DNA of 37,352 nt from contig JAJYDO010000023.1 of assembly GCA_021777355.1 (NCBI GenBank), forward strand, positions 1 through 37,352. The letters run 5' to 3'. The DNA is from Actinomycetes bacterium. Its GTDB lineage: Bacteria; Actinomycetota; Acidimicrobiia; Acidimicrobiales; JABEUL01. Of this stretch, positions 17,699 to 25,824 are shown piece by piece. The first letter of the stretch is position 1, and the number at the start of each line of letters is the position of its first letter. The translations under genes and the position numbers were made by a program. The notes under the pieces are model-generated. The model worked only from the letters and a program-made list of their open reading frames with translations, was not told where the DNA came from and did not search any database.

Positions 17699-19222
17699 GT
17701 GAGCGACACTCCAACAGAAAAAGACGAGAACTCAGAAATCAACAACGAAACGCAGAGCCAATTGTGGGCAAACTCCTGGAATAGGGGTCCGAATAGTATT
17801 GATTCCCAACCAATTAACAACGAGCCATCTTTGGACAAAAGTTCTAATCCGCCAATTCAGGTGCCACCGACGTACAACCCCGCAGTTGATGCCCAAGCAC
17901 CAGTTCAGCAGCAAGGATTCGGACCACATTTCCCTCAACCGACAGGTTACTATGGCCAACCACCATATTCACAGTGGAACAATCCGGGAAATCCATATCC
18001 GTATTCGAATCCCGGATATGGGGGTTATGGTGGCTATCCGCCTCATCCCGGCTTCCCATATGGCACCCCGCTCCCGCCATTTTCGAACCGACCGGGGAAA
18101 TCGCCAAGGTCAGTTCCCACATTTGTCTACATTCTCATAGCTGCACTGTGCGTTTTCATTGGTGTAAGCGCTGGAGTCGGAGCTTCACTTTATATTAACC
18201 ACGCCGCGCCAACTTACGGAGGATTAAACCAAACTTCACCTCCTACACAGAATTCCGGGACTCCTTCTACTTCGCTTCCAACATCTCTCACCGCAGTGAA
18301 CAATGGAATTGTTGACGTAAACACGAACCTCCAGTACATGCAGGCCCAAGCAGCCGGAACCGGAATTGTCCTGAACTCAAGCGGACTGATCCTTACCAAC
18401 AACCACGTAATTGATGCTGCAACTCAAATTTCGGTAACCGATATTGGCAACGGAAGGACTTATCCGGCAAAAGTAATTGGATTCGACAAGGTTGATGACG
18501 TTGCCGTAATTCAAGCAGAGGGTGCTTCAGGCTTGGCGGTTGCACCTCTTGGGGATTCTTCAAAGATGACTGTCGGCGATTCGGTAACTGCATTGGGGAA
18601 TGCTGGAGGCGTTGGCGGAAAACCCTCCGTTGCCACCGGTTCGATCACAGCCGTCGACCAATCCATAACTGCGAGTAGTGACATCTCAAATACTTCTGAG
18701 CAGTTGACGAACATGCTGGAAACCAATGCTGACATTGTACCGGGTGACTCTGGAGGTCCATTGGTAAATTCTGCTGGTCAGGTAATTGGAATTGATACGG
18801 CTGGATCGGCGGGATTTCAGCTTCAGGCCTCCAATGCTACAGGGTTCGCCATTCCAATAAATAAGGCAATTGGCATTGAAAGTCAAATTGTTAAAGGACA
18901 ATCCTCGTCAAAGATTCACATCGGCCAAATGGGGTTCTTGGGCGTCAGTGTTGAAAATCCAAACTCAGGAAACCTGAGTGCACCTTCACCTTCGGGAGCA
19001 GTCATAGCGGCCTTTTTAGCAAACTCGCCCGCACAAGCCGCTGGAATGACGGTTGGTGACGAGATTACTGCAGTAAATGGCGCAACCGTGACGGACACTA
19101 ACTCATTAAGCAATATTATGCTTCAATTCCACCCGGGAAATGTGATAACAATTACTTACTTGACACCTTCTGGATCAACCCAAAGTGCAACAGTTACCCT
19201 TGCCGTTGGGCCGGCAGCTTAA
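17699..19222 (+). CDS. HtrA/DegP-like membrane-anchored serine protease with PDZ domain
   Basis: 507 residues starting at GTG 17699 with AAGGGAG five bases upstream. The cytoplasmic N-terminal 140 residues are Pro/Gln/Tyr/Gly-rich. One membrane helix spans about 141-166. The trypsin-like domain carries the triad His236 (LTNNHVID), Asp267 (VDDVAVIQ) and Ser351 (PGDSGGPLV). A PDZ domain (about 410-500, GFLGVSVENP, NSPAQAAGMTVGDEITAVNG) ends the protein. Such proteases degrade or process misfolded envelope proteins. It is the only protein gene on the plus strand, faces the three DGKWYPP proteins and shares their overall plan of disordered cytoplasmic tail, one helix and external domain. It has its own terminator. 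Confidence 0.93.
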   Translation: MSDTPTEKDENSEINNETQSQLWANSWNRGPNSIDSQPINNEPSLDKSSNPPIQVPPTYNPAVDAQAPVQQQGFGPHFPQPTGYYGQPPYSQWNNPGNPYPYSNPGYGGYGGYPPHPGFPYGTPLPPFSNRPGKSPRSVPTFVYILIAALCVFIGVSAGVGASLYINHAAPTYGGLNQTSPPTQNSGTPSTSLPTSLTAVNNGIVDVNTNLQYMQAQAAGTGIVLNSSGLILTNNHVIDAATQISVTDIGNGRTYPAKVIGFDKVDDVAVIQAEGASGLAVAPLGDSSKMTVGDSVTALGNAGGVGGKPSVATGSITAVDQSITASSDISNTSEQLTNMLETNADIVPGDSGGPLVNSAGQVIGIDTAGSAGFQLQASNATGFAIPINKAIGIESQIVKGQSSSKIHIGQMGFLGVSVENPNSGNLSAPSPSGAVIAAFLANSPAQAAGMTVGDEITAVNGATVTDTNSLSNIMLQFHPGNVITITYLTPSGSTQSATVTLAVGPAA

Positions 19223-19247
19223 GGTGCAAAAGACCTTAATTATTTTT
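19219..19247 (+). terminator. Intrinsic terminator of the htrA-like gene
   Basis: A 7-bp stem TTAAGGT/ACCTTAA with loop GCAAAAG (19219-19239) begins at the stop codon and is followed by TTATTTTT. The stem is AT-rich, but the placement and U-tract are right for a plus-strand Rho-independent terminator. Confidence 0.6.
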
Positions 19248-19444
19248 GAAAACCAATTCCTGAACAAGACTAAAATTTATGAGTCCGAATAATTGCCTCA
19301 GATAACATCACCCTTTATGATGCCTTGGTGATTTCTTAACAGTGAGATTTCCAATTTTGAAAGCCAAACCGGCTATCACTAAAAGGATAATTTACCCTTC
19401 GGAACAACTATTTCAAAGTCAGCTTTTTTAGTTTGCGATTCCTT

Positions 19445-20554
19445 TTAACCGGAACTGCCTGAGGAACCTGAGTTTCCAGCAGAAGTGGTCGTGGTTCCGC
19501 TATTTCCCGAATTGCCAGTGGTAGTGGAAGTAGTAGTTCCACTATTTCCGGAGTTGCCAGTGGTAGTAGAAGTGGTCGTTGATCCGCTGTTTCCTGAGCT
19601 TCCACTAGAAGTGGTCGTGGATCCGCTGTTTCCTGAGCTTCCACTAGAAGTGGTCGTGGATCCGCTGTTTCCCGAGTTGCCGGAGTTGGATGACGTGTTT
19701 TGCAGGTAAACTAACCACTTTCCATTCAATTTCTCACATGGAACTGTGAAAATTGAGCCATTGGAGTTGACATCAGCCCATGCCTTGGAAAACGACGTGC
19801 TCCCAGAGGGAAGACCCTGATTTGGATTACTGTTTGTTTGGCACTGTTTGCCACTTGATTCAGCGAAAACACCGCCACATACATTTCCTACCACAGCTAC
19901 CAAAGCTTCGGTCCCGCTTACCTGATAATTAGCAGCTTTAAGTGATCCAGAGAATTTTCCCCCACTTGAAACACTCTTCACGAAGGTATTACATTTGGCA
20001 GTTGTTACCCCAGTGGCGTACTGACATGCAGCACTCGTATCCTTGGAAAAAAGTGCCGACATGAAATTATTTACCGCCGACGTAGGATCATCAGAGCTCG
20101 AAGAAAGCACCAAATAACCTGCGATTCCACCGCCAATCAACAATATAACCACAATCACAATTGCAATGACTAGTCCAGCCTTTGACTTCTTGGGAGTAAC
20201 AGGCTGACCTAATGGCCCGGCAGGTTGGAATCCCCCTTGCATCTGAGGCTGAAACCCCTGTTGAGGTTGCCCTCCAAAACCCGGCTGGGGCTGGCCTCCA
20301 TATCCCTGTTGAGGTTGCCCTCCAAAACCCGGCTGGGGCTGGCCTCCATATCCCTGTTGAGGTTGCCCTCCAAAACCCGGCTGGGGCTGGCCTCCCGGCT
20401 GAGGGGAACCCGGAATAGGACCCTGGTTCTGGGGTTGAGGAGGGTTTTGATTAGGAGGAATTGGTGTTCCGGTTGGCTGAGTATAGACGTTAGGTGGATA
20501 CCACTTTCCATCTTGTCCTTGTATCCAATCGCTTCCACCGGGTACGTTGCTCAT
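19445..20554 (-). CDS. Single-pass membrane protein with DGKWYPP leader and NTF2-like external domain (paralogue 1)
   Basis: 369 residues from the ATG at 20554 (AGAGG six bases upstream); an upstream extension to 20605 lacks support. Order: MSNVPGGSDWIQGQDGKWYP leader; a Pro/Gln/Gly/Tyr region with a 16-residue repeat (about 56-100); lysines; a membrane helix (127-150); an external domain (155-290) with four cysteines and a sequence plan (AVNNFMSALFSKDTSAAC, later NGKWLVYLQ) resembling NTF2-like DUF4878-type domains; and a long Ser/Gly/Asn/Thr tail of short repeats. No catalytic residues are evident. The DGKWYPP leader recalls the short W-containing cytoplasmic motif of DUF2510-type membrane proteins. 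The role is unknown, probably envelope-related. It shares a family with the genes at 21158 and 23025. Confidence 0.82.
   Translation of the reverse strand: MSNVPGGSDWIQGQDGKWYPPNVYTQPTGTPIPPNQNPPQPQNQGPIPGSPQPGGQPQPGFGGQPQQGYGGQPQPGFGGQPQQGYGGQPQPGFGGQPQQGFQPQMQGGFQPAGPLGQPVTPKKSKAGLVIAIVIVVILLIGGGIAGYLVLSSSSDDPTSAVNNFMSALFSKDTSAACQYATGVTTAKCNTFVKSVSSGGKFSGSLKAANYQVSGTEALVAVVGNVCGGVFAESSGKQCQTNSNPNQGLPSGSTSFSKAWADVNSNGSIFTVPCEKLNGKWLVYLQNTSSNSGNSGNSGSTTTSSGSSGNSGSTTTSSGSSGNSGSTTTSTTTGNSGNSGTTTSTTTGNSGNSGTTTTSAGNSGSSGSSG
19581..19670. repeat. 39-bp in-frame tandem repeat encoding a Gly/Ser/Thr tail
   Basis: Two perfect 39-bp copies (19581-19619, 19620-19658) and the start of a third sit inside the first DGKWYPP gene. 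Less perfect related units continue on the 19450 side. Each unit is 13 codons, so changes in copy number would keep the frame while changing tail length. Confidence 0.85.
20256..20395. repeat. 48-bp in-frame tandem repeat (about 2.9 copies)
   Basis: Units start at 20256, 20304 and 20352 and are identical over their shared length. Each encodes a 16-residue Gly/Gln/Pro unit (GGQPQPGFGGQPQQGY) in the cytoplasmic region of the first DGKWYPP protein. The nucleotide identity points to recent duplication, a VNTR-like locus. Confidence 0.9.
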
Positions 20555-21157
20555 CTTAAACCTCTTTACATTAGATAGATTTGCTAATGAAATAGAAACT
20601 ATCACACCGCCGGCGTCTTAGCCATAGTTTATTAAATGCCTTCAATAATCGGCCTCTCAACAGTACTTTTCGACACTAAATTTCACTAAAGCTGCCTCGT
20701 TTCTCTCTCTGTTGCACCACATAATACCTGCATAAATAGACTTTGCATCGTATCTACATTGCACTTAAGCACAAGGAGCCTTTATGAAATTACTTGCTGC
20801 CATTTAATCGGGTTATAGGCGATATTGCCCACCATTGCCCGAGGCAAACTAATTTAGATAAGTCAAATTAACCTTTTGGTCATTCTAGGCTGATAGAAAT
20901 TGCATCATTATGACGATTGCGGCTAATTAACAATTAAGGAAGAAATCGATATCTATTAAACTTCAAATCAGACAATTTAGATCAAAAAATTTTGTTCTGC
21001 TAAGGAAATCGAGGAAACTTCCAAACTGCTATTTCATTGATATCGAATTGGAAGCGTCACTTGGAAAAATTTAGGGCGGACTTTCAATACCTATTGGTAA
21101 AGCGCCAAAAGAAACGGTTGTTTCATCCATTGCTCTTAGATTTTATTATCAACTTCC
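20555..21157. other. AT-rich gap between paralogues 1 and 2, with a 7-codon plus-strand reading frame
   Basis: The gap contains the promoter of paralogue 1, which is not obvious beyond a TATCTAAT close to the start. On the plus strand an AAGGAG lies five bases before an ATG at 20784 that opens MKLLAAI and stops at 20807. This looks like a leader peptide or the stump of a signal peptide. Another plus-strand frame (TTG 21037 to 21237) runs antisense into the end of paralogue 2 and is not called. Confidence 0.3.
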
Positions 21158-22429
21158 TTATGGGGCGGGTAGAAATCCATCCGAGCTCCAAACCATTTTT
21201 ATGGTTGTGCCGCCAATGGCGTAACCACCATCTGTAATTGGCCCCATGGTGCACCCCTTAGTAACTGTATTAAGGCTTATTCCATAGTAAGTGCCCGTTC
21301 CCTCAACCGTCCCGTCCGAAGTTTTTGCCTGGACGCCACTCTTGTTAATAAATACAGCGTAGCAAACATCTTTTACAGGCGAGAAAGCCATGGCCTCGGC
21401 AACATTTGAGGTATTGCCGGTTAAATTGGCAGAGCTAAATGCAACTTGGACAGTATTCGAGCTCATGGGAGCATTGTCAGTGTAGGTGATATTGGTTTCA
21501 CCCTCAGCCATTTGTGCTGCCATATCCATAGATGGAGTCGTGCAAGTTGTCCCAGCTGGGCAATCATAGAAATTTCCGCCATTTTCCGTATAGATAACGT
21601 TCATCTCAATAATGGCATTCCCTAAATCGGATTCAACCTGTCGATTTCCAGTAGGAGGACCGCTGTTCCCTGAATTTCCAGAGTTCGGAGAAGAGCCTTG
21701 CAGATAAACATACCAAGTACCGTTTATTTTTTCGCATGGAACTATAAAAATGGGGGAACTGCTTGACGTGACATTCGTCCAGGCCCGTCCAAATGTGGTT
21801 CCACCCGTTGGAAGCCCATAGTTAGGATTGCCGTTATTTGAACACTTATTTCCGTTACCTGACGAGCTAATCACTCCGCAGGCTTGCCCTGTTACGGAAA
21901 CCAAAGCTTCGTTTCCACTTACTTGGTAGTTTGCCGCTTTTAGGGAGCCGCTAACGTTTCCCTGCTTGAATACCGAGTTAAGACTGGATATGCAATTATT
22001 GGAAGACATTCCAGTTACATAAGTACAGGCAGTCGGCGCATCTTTGGCAAGAACTGCGGCCAGAAAACTATTCACCGCAGGCGTTGGATTATCCGTCGAT
22101 GCAGAGAGAACCATATACCCTGTGGTCCCTCCACTAATCAAAAGCACCAACACAACAATTACAGCAATTATTGCTCCCTTTTTCGAACTCTTTGGAACAG
22201 CTGGCTGACCATACTGCGTTGCCGGTTGAAATCCTCCTTGCATCGGAGCCTGATAACCCGGCTGGTACCCATAAGTAGGCGGATTAGGACTCGCCACTGG
22301 GCTTTGGTATTGGGGCTGAGCATTAAATGGAGGTGATTGAGTTGCGCCCGGTTGGTTGTACGCATTGGGCGGATACCACTTTCCATCCTCTCCCAAGAGC
22401 CAGCCAGGACCGCCCGGTACGTTGCTCAT
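21158..22429 (-). CDS. DGKWYPP-leader membrane protein with NTF2-like domain fused to a pilin-like C-terminal domain (paralogue 2)
   Basis: 423 residues from the ATG at 22429, with AGGAGG six bases upstream. The leader MSNVPGGPGWLLGEDGKWYP matches its neighbours. A Pro/Gln/Tyr region, the membrane helix (85-108) and an external domain (113-about 260) with the same cysteines, GSLKAANYQVSG block and NGTWYVYLQ strand as paralogue 1 follow. After an NSGNSG linker, about 150 further residues (from RQVESDLGNAIIEMNVIYTE) look like the globular part of a type IV pilin-like protein: a helix with an N-A-x(5)-Y-T-x-N pattern, then strands with cysteines and a terminal TTIKMVWSSDG. No prepilin cleavage site is present, so it would not assemble as a normal pilin. 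The pilin similarity is inferred by eye. Confidence 0.8.
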   Translation of the reverse strand: MSNVPGGPGWLLGEDGKWYPPNAYNQPGATQSPPFNAQPQYQSPVASPNPPTYGYQPGYQAPMQGGFQPATQYGQPAVPKSSKKGAIIAVIVVLVLLISGGTTGYMVLSASTDNPTPAVNSFLAAVLAKDAPTACTYVTGMSSNNCISSLNSVFKQGNVSGSLKAANYQVSGNEALVSVTGQACGVISSSGNGNKCSNNGNPNYGLPTGGTTFGRAWTNVTSSSSPIFIVPCEKINGTWYVYLQGSSPNSGNSGNSGPPTGNRQVESDLGNAIIEMNVIYTENGGNFYDCPAGTTCTTPSMDMAAQMAEGETNITYTDNAPMSSNTVQVAFSSANLTGNTSNVAEAMAFSPVKDVCYAVFINKSGVQAKTSDGTVEGTGTYYGISLNTVTKGCTMGPITDGGYAIGGTTIKMVWSSDGFLPAP

Positions 22430-22457
22430 GGTATGCCTCCTAGCCAAATTGGAATTG

Positions 22458-22463
22458 ATTATA
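22458..22463 (-). promoter_or_regulatory. -10 box (TATAAT) of paralogue 2
   Basis: A perfect TATAAT on the minus strand lies 28 nt before the ATG at 22429, leaving room for the AGGAGG in a leader of about 22 nt. No -35 consensus is visible. Confidence 0.5.
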
Positions 22464-22943
22464 AATTGACCTTATCACAGCTTCGTTTTTCACACTAGGC
22501 TTACCTACTTAAATCTAATGGGCTTTAAGTATTACCACACCGTTATTCAAGTGAGCCCAAAAGCCGCCCAAGCCATAAACAATTTTTGAATTTGATCTAA
22601 AAAATGAAATTAACTGGTTCAACTTCCTTGATCCAACCGTTATTTACAATCCAGCCTTAAACATGCACAATCATTTGGGCTTTTCCGGAATCGAAGTAAA
22701 CACTGTAGCTCAACATTAATAAAAACCAATTACATTTTGAACAAGTGCGGCCTCTTTGAGCCATTAACTATCAATTAAAACAAACCCAGAATACATTATT
22801 TGCAATATCATTAGCAGAAAAGCTTGCTGAACAATTCGCCACTAATTTATAAATTCGCTGGGCCAGGATTGTTGCATCATTTTCTGGAGGCTATCGGCGA
22901 AAGTCTCTAAAATCACTGCTTTCGGTTTGCTGAACTAGATGGA

Positions 22944-22969
22944 CTGAATCGGTTGGAAAACCGATTCAG
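22944..22969 (-). terminator. Perfect 11-bp hairpin downstream of paralogue 3
   Basis: CTGAATCGGTT and AACCGATTCAG form a perfect stem around a 4-nt loop, about 56 nt after the stop codon at 23025. The following sequence on the minus strand (TCCATCTAGTT) is not a good U-tract. It may be a weak terminator, an mRNA-stabilising hairpin or a protein-binding site. Confidence 0.5.
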
Positions 22970-23024
22970 ATTTCTCAAGCTATAGCCATTTCTCAAATTT
23001 TGATCATCTTGCAATTTCTCGTTA

Positions 23025-23969
23025 TTAGGCAGCGACATTTCCCGTGTTGCCGGATTTTCCTGAACTACCTGAACTACCTGAACTACCTGAACTACCTGAA
23101 TTCCCAGGAACTGTTGAAATCCCTCCGGGCGGCGTTGTAGTAGAGCTTCCCGAAGGTGTTGTAGTAGAGCTTCCAGAAGTACCCTTTGAACCCGAATTGT
23201 TAGATCCGCCACTTCCTGGCTGTGAGGTTGAATCTAATAATAAGTACACGTACCATTTGCCATTTTGCAACTCGCATAAGATTACAAAAGGGCTTTTGGC
23301 GGCACCTTCGGCAAATAAGTTTGACCATTGGGTAGCAAATGAGAGAGTTGGCGATGGCAAGCCAAAACTTGGATTATTATTCGACTTGCAATTCGGCTTA
23401 ACATTTGGAAAAAGTTTTGACTTTGTGCAAAAAGTACCGGTCAGTGCTATAAGTGCCTGATTGCCAGAAACCACAAAGTTTCTGGTTGTTAACTGGAACT
23501 TGGTGAAAGTGACTTTCGAATTCGATTCCACCAATTTTGAATTGCAAGTCTTTGAGTCAGTTCCTATAACTAATGTGCATGCGGAAGCGAAATTGCCACT
23601 CTTGAAATACTGCAGATATGAATCTACTGAATTAATAGGCGTAGAAGCTGACTTGTTGGATAAAAGATATACTCCACTTGCAAGAGCACCTATAACTACT
23701 ATCAGTACGATTACGACTGCCAAAATCAGCGGAGTTTTGGACTTCTTTCCCGCTTTTGGCGTTTCGGCCTTCTTATACGAGACAGGAGATCCATAGGGGG
23801 ATGTGACTGCATTTACCGGTTGAAAAGTTGCCCGTGGATCTGGACGATATTGATAAGAACCGACCGGGTCAGGCGGACGAATAGAAGAAGGATTTGATTG
23901 CCAATCTGGTGGGTACCACTTTCCGTCTTGGCCTAACAGCCAACCGGGACCTCCCGGAACATTGCTCAT
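23025..23969 (-). CDS. DGKWYPP-leader membrane protein (paralogue 3)
   Basis: 314 residues from ATG 23969 with AGAGG upstream. It has the leader MSNVPGGPGWLLGQDGKWYP, a Pro/Tyr/Arg region and a lysine patch (66-78). A membrane helix (80-103) and an external domain (about 108-245) follow, with the cysteine spacing and the closing NGKWYVYLL strand of its paralogues. The tail is rich in Ser/Gly/Thr and ends in a GSS repeat and GKSGNTGNVAA. It is the most diverged of the three: the GSLKAANYQVSG block reads KFQLTTRNFVVSG here. Function unknown; no catalytic motif. Confidence 0.8.
   Translation of the reverse strand: MSNVPGGPGWLLGQDGKWYPPDWQSNPSSIRPPDPVGSYQYRPDPRATFQPVNAVTSPYGSPVSYKKAETPKAGKKSKTPLILAVVIVLIVVIGALASGVYLLSNKSASTPINSVDSYLQYFKSGNFASACTLVIGTDSKTCNSKLVESNSKVTFTKFQLTTRNFVVSGNQALIALTGTFCTKSKLFPNVKPNCKSNNNPSFGLPSPTLSFATQWSNLFAEGAAKSPFVILCELQNGKWYVYLLLDSTSQPGSGGSNNSGSKGTSGSSTTTPSGSSTTTPPGGISTVPGNSGSSGSSGSSGSSGKSGNTGNVAA
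23061..23096. repeat. 9-bp tandem repeat (4 copies) encoding Gly-Ser-Ser units
   Basis: TGAACTACC is repeated four times exactly, with a fifth diverged unit, near the 3' end of paralogue 3. It encodes a Gly-Ser-Ser repeat and preserves the reading frame. Confidence 0.85.
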
Positions 23970-24100
23970 ACTATTACCTCTAGGTTACTGTCTTAATCAA
24001 TTTAACATTGACTCTGGAACTTTTCACGAATCTCTCGGTTGGAGCATTACCTTAAAGGCTTAAATCACAGATAGCGGGAGTGGTCGTAGCTGTCCTAAGG

Positions 24101-25750
24101 CTAATTGGCGCCAAAGTCAAACATCTTATGTTTTGGCCGGACTGCTTCAATTTTGACATACTTTTCCCCAAGAGGAGGCCTTGGATCAGCTTCACCCTTG
24201 TTTGGCCAAAAGGACATAGCTCTCTCTGTCAAGGCTGTAATTGTCAACGAGGGGTTAACTCCAAGGTTCGCTGAAATTGCAGAGCCGTCGGCCACATAAA
24301 GCCCTGGATGACCGTAGATTCTGTGGTAGGGGTCGATCACTCCCTCATCGGCTGATTTTCCAATGCATGCTCCACCGATTATGTGCGCAGTGGTTGGGAT
24401 GTCTAAAAGGGCTTCGCCCCACGAACCCCAAGCATCTCCATCTAACTCCTTAGCTACTATTCTAGATGCCTTATTTGCAATAGGAAGATAAGTAGGTGCT
24501 GGTTTTGAGCCCCTCCTGGTTGTCAGAAATCCCCGCTTTCTTACAAGCTTCATAGAGTTGTCAATGGACTGCATTACCAGCAAAATTACCGCTCGCTCCG
24601 ACCAGCGTCGAACCGAAAGAGATGCTATGAATTCTCTGGGGTGCGTTATAACTCGCAATAGAAATTTGACCTGCCTTGGAATCTTTCCCCCACCGTCGAC
24701 CATCATTGTCGAAAGAAGTCCCATGGTATTTGAACCTTTAGGATAACGACACGGCTCAATGTGGGTGTTTTCATCAGGAAATATTGACGAGGTTATCGAG
24801 GCGCCCTTAGTAAGGTCAAAATCCGGAACTTTCCGTGCCGTTGCGCCGACAATGGCTTCTGAATTAGTCCTCACTACGTCGCCTAAGCGATCTGAGAGAT
24901 TAGGAAGGCGTTTTTCATCTTTAAGTTTCATCAAAAGACGCATGGTGCCAAGAACACCAGCCGAAAAAACAACCTGTTCGGCAGTTAAAGTCTTTTCCCT
25001 GTTAAAAAACCAAGAACCAGGGCGGATTGTTTTGACGGCGTAGCCACCGCCGGGAAGAGCCCAAAGATCAACAGCCTTGGTCTCGGGATAAATTTTGGCG
25101 CCAAATTTTTCCGCCAAATATAAATAGTTTTTGTCTAACGTATTTTTTGCGCCGTGCCTGCAGCCGACCATGCATCCGCCGCACTGCACGCAACCTGACC
25201 TCTCCGGCCCAAATCCGCCGAAAAAGGGGTCTGCAACTTTTTTGCCGGGTTCCCCGAAAAAAATGCCAACATCGGTGTACTTAAATGTGTCTTCGACTTT
25301 AAGTTCTTTAGCCAATTTACGCATAACTTCATCGGCTGGCGTGTCGTAGGGAACTTTAGCAACTCCCAGCATTTTCTTAGCCATTTTGTAGTGCGGAGCC
25401 AGTTCTTGCTTCCATTCGGTGATGTCGCCCCACTGAGGATCAACATAAAATGGATCTCTGGGTTCATACAGAGTGTTCGAATAGACTAATGATCCACCTC
25501 CCACTCCGGCACCCGAGAGAATGACAACATCTTTCAAGATGTTCAATCGCTGAATCCCGCGTAGCCCAAGAGCTGGCATAAACATGTATTTGCGGAGATT
25601 CCATGATGTCTTGGCAAAATCATCCGGACCAAAGCGCCGCCCCGATTCGATCACTCCAACACGGTAACCTTTTTCGCTTGCTCTAAGAGCTGTAACCGAC
25701 CCACCAAATCCCGAGCCAACTACTAAAACGTCGTAGTCAAATTTGGTCAA
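24101..25750 (-). CDS. GMC-family FAD oxidoreductase (ChoD-like)
   Basis: About 549 residues. I prefer the TTG at 25750 because AAAGGTGG lies four bases upstream; the frame also allows TTG at 25765. The N-terminal FAD site is DYDVLVVGSGFGGSVTALRA. GAGVGGGSLVYSNTL is the second GMC signature. A cysteine cluster CVQCGGCMVGC (about residues 187-197) is typical of the actinobacterial ChoD-type group. The C-terminal domain has HIIGGACIGKS and GLYVADGSAISANLGVNPSLTI, the latter holding the catalytic-region residues. Relatives in Mycobacterium are annotated as cholesterol oxidase, but steroid activity is not established for many of them, so I leave the substrate open. It is 74 nt downstream of mdh. 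Confidence 0.88.
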   Translation of the reverse strand: MTKFDYDVLVVGSGFGGSVTALRASEKGYRVGVIESGRRFGPDDFAKTSWNLRKYMFMPALGLRGIQRLNILKDVVILSGAGVGGGSLVYSNTLYEPRDPFYVDPQWGDITEWKQELAPHYKMAKKMLGVAKVPYDTPADEVMRKLAKELKVEDTFKYTDVGIFFGEPGKKVADPFFGGFGPERSGCVQCGGCMVGCRHGAKNTLDKNYLYLAEKFGAKIYPETKAVDLWALPGGGYAVKTIRPGSWFFNREKTLTAEQVVFSAGVLGTMRLLMKLKDEKRLPNLSDRLGDVVRTNSEAIVGATARKVPDFDLTKGASITSSIFPDENTHIEPCRYPKGSNTMGLLSTMMVDGGGKIPRQVKFLLRVITHPREFIASLSVRRWSERAVILLVMQSIDNSMKLVRKRGFLTTRRGSKPAPTYLPIANKASRIVAKELDGDAWGSWGEALLDIPTTAHIIGGACIGKSADEGVIDPYHRIYGHPGLYVADGSAISANLGVNPSLTITALTERAMSFWPNKGEADPRPPLGEKYVKIEAVRPKHKMFDFGAN

Positions 25751-25824
25751 GATTCCACCTTTCAATATATTTTTGCTTAACTTGGTTCAACAAATTAGTT
25801 ATCGGCCATTAAAAACCCGAAATC

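Larger units (their letters stand above)
22430..23024. other. AT-rich gap between paralogues 2 and 3
   Basis: The gap holds the -10 of paralogue 2 near 22460 and the strong hairpin at 22944-22969. I find no further gene, repeat or RNA here. Open frames are short and lack ribosome sites. Confidence 0.5.

Noticed and set aside
19300-19333. ATCACC/GGTGAT inverted repeat between htrA and paralogue 1
   Set aside because: Only 6 bp with a 14-nt loop and no clear U-tract, too weak to call a terminator.
20256-20395. CRISPR-like repeat array
   Set aside because: The units are directly adjacent with no spacers and are in frame with a convincing protein gene.
20209-20578. Repetitive frames on both strands (20209-20538 minus, 20225-20578 plus)
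   Set aside because: Alternate-frame readings of the 48-bp repeat inside paralogue 1.
23044-23460. 138-codon plus-strand frame with Leu-Pro-Glu repeats
   Set aside because: Antisense of the Gly-Ser tail of paralogue 3.
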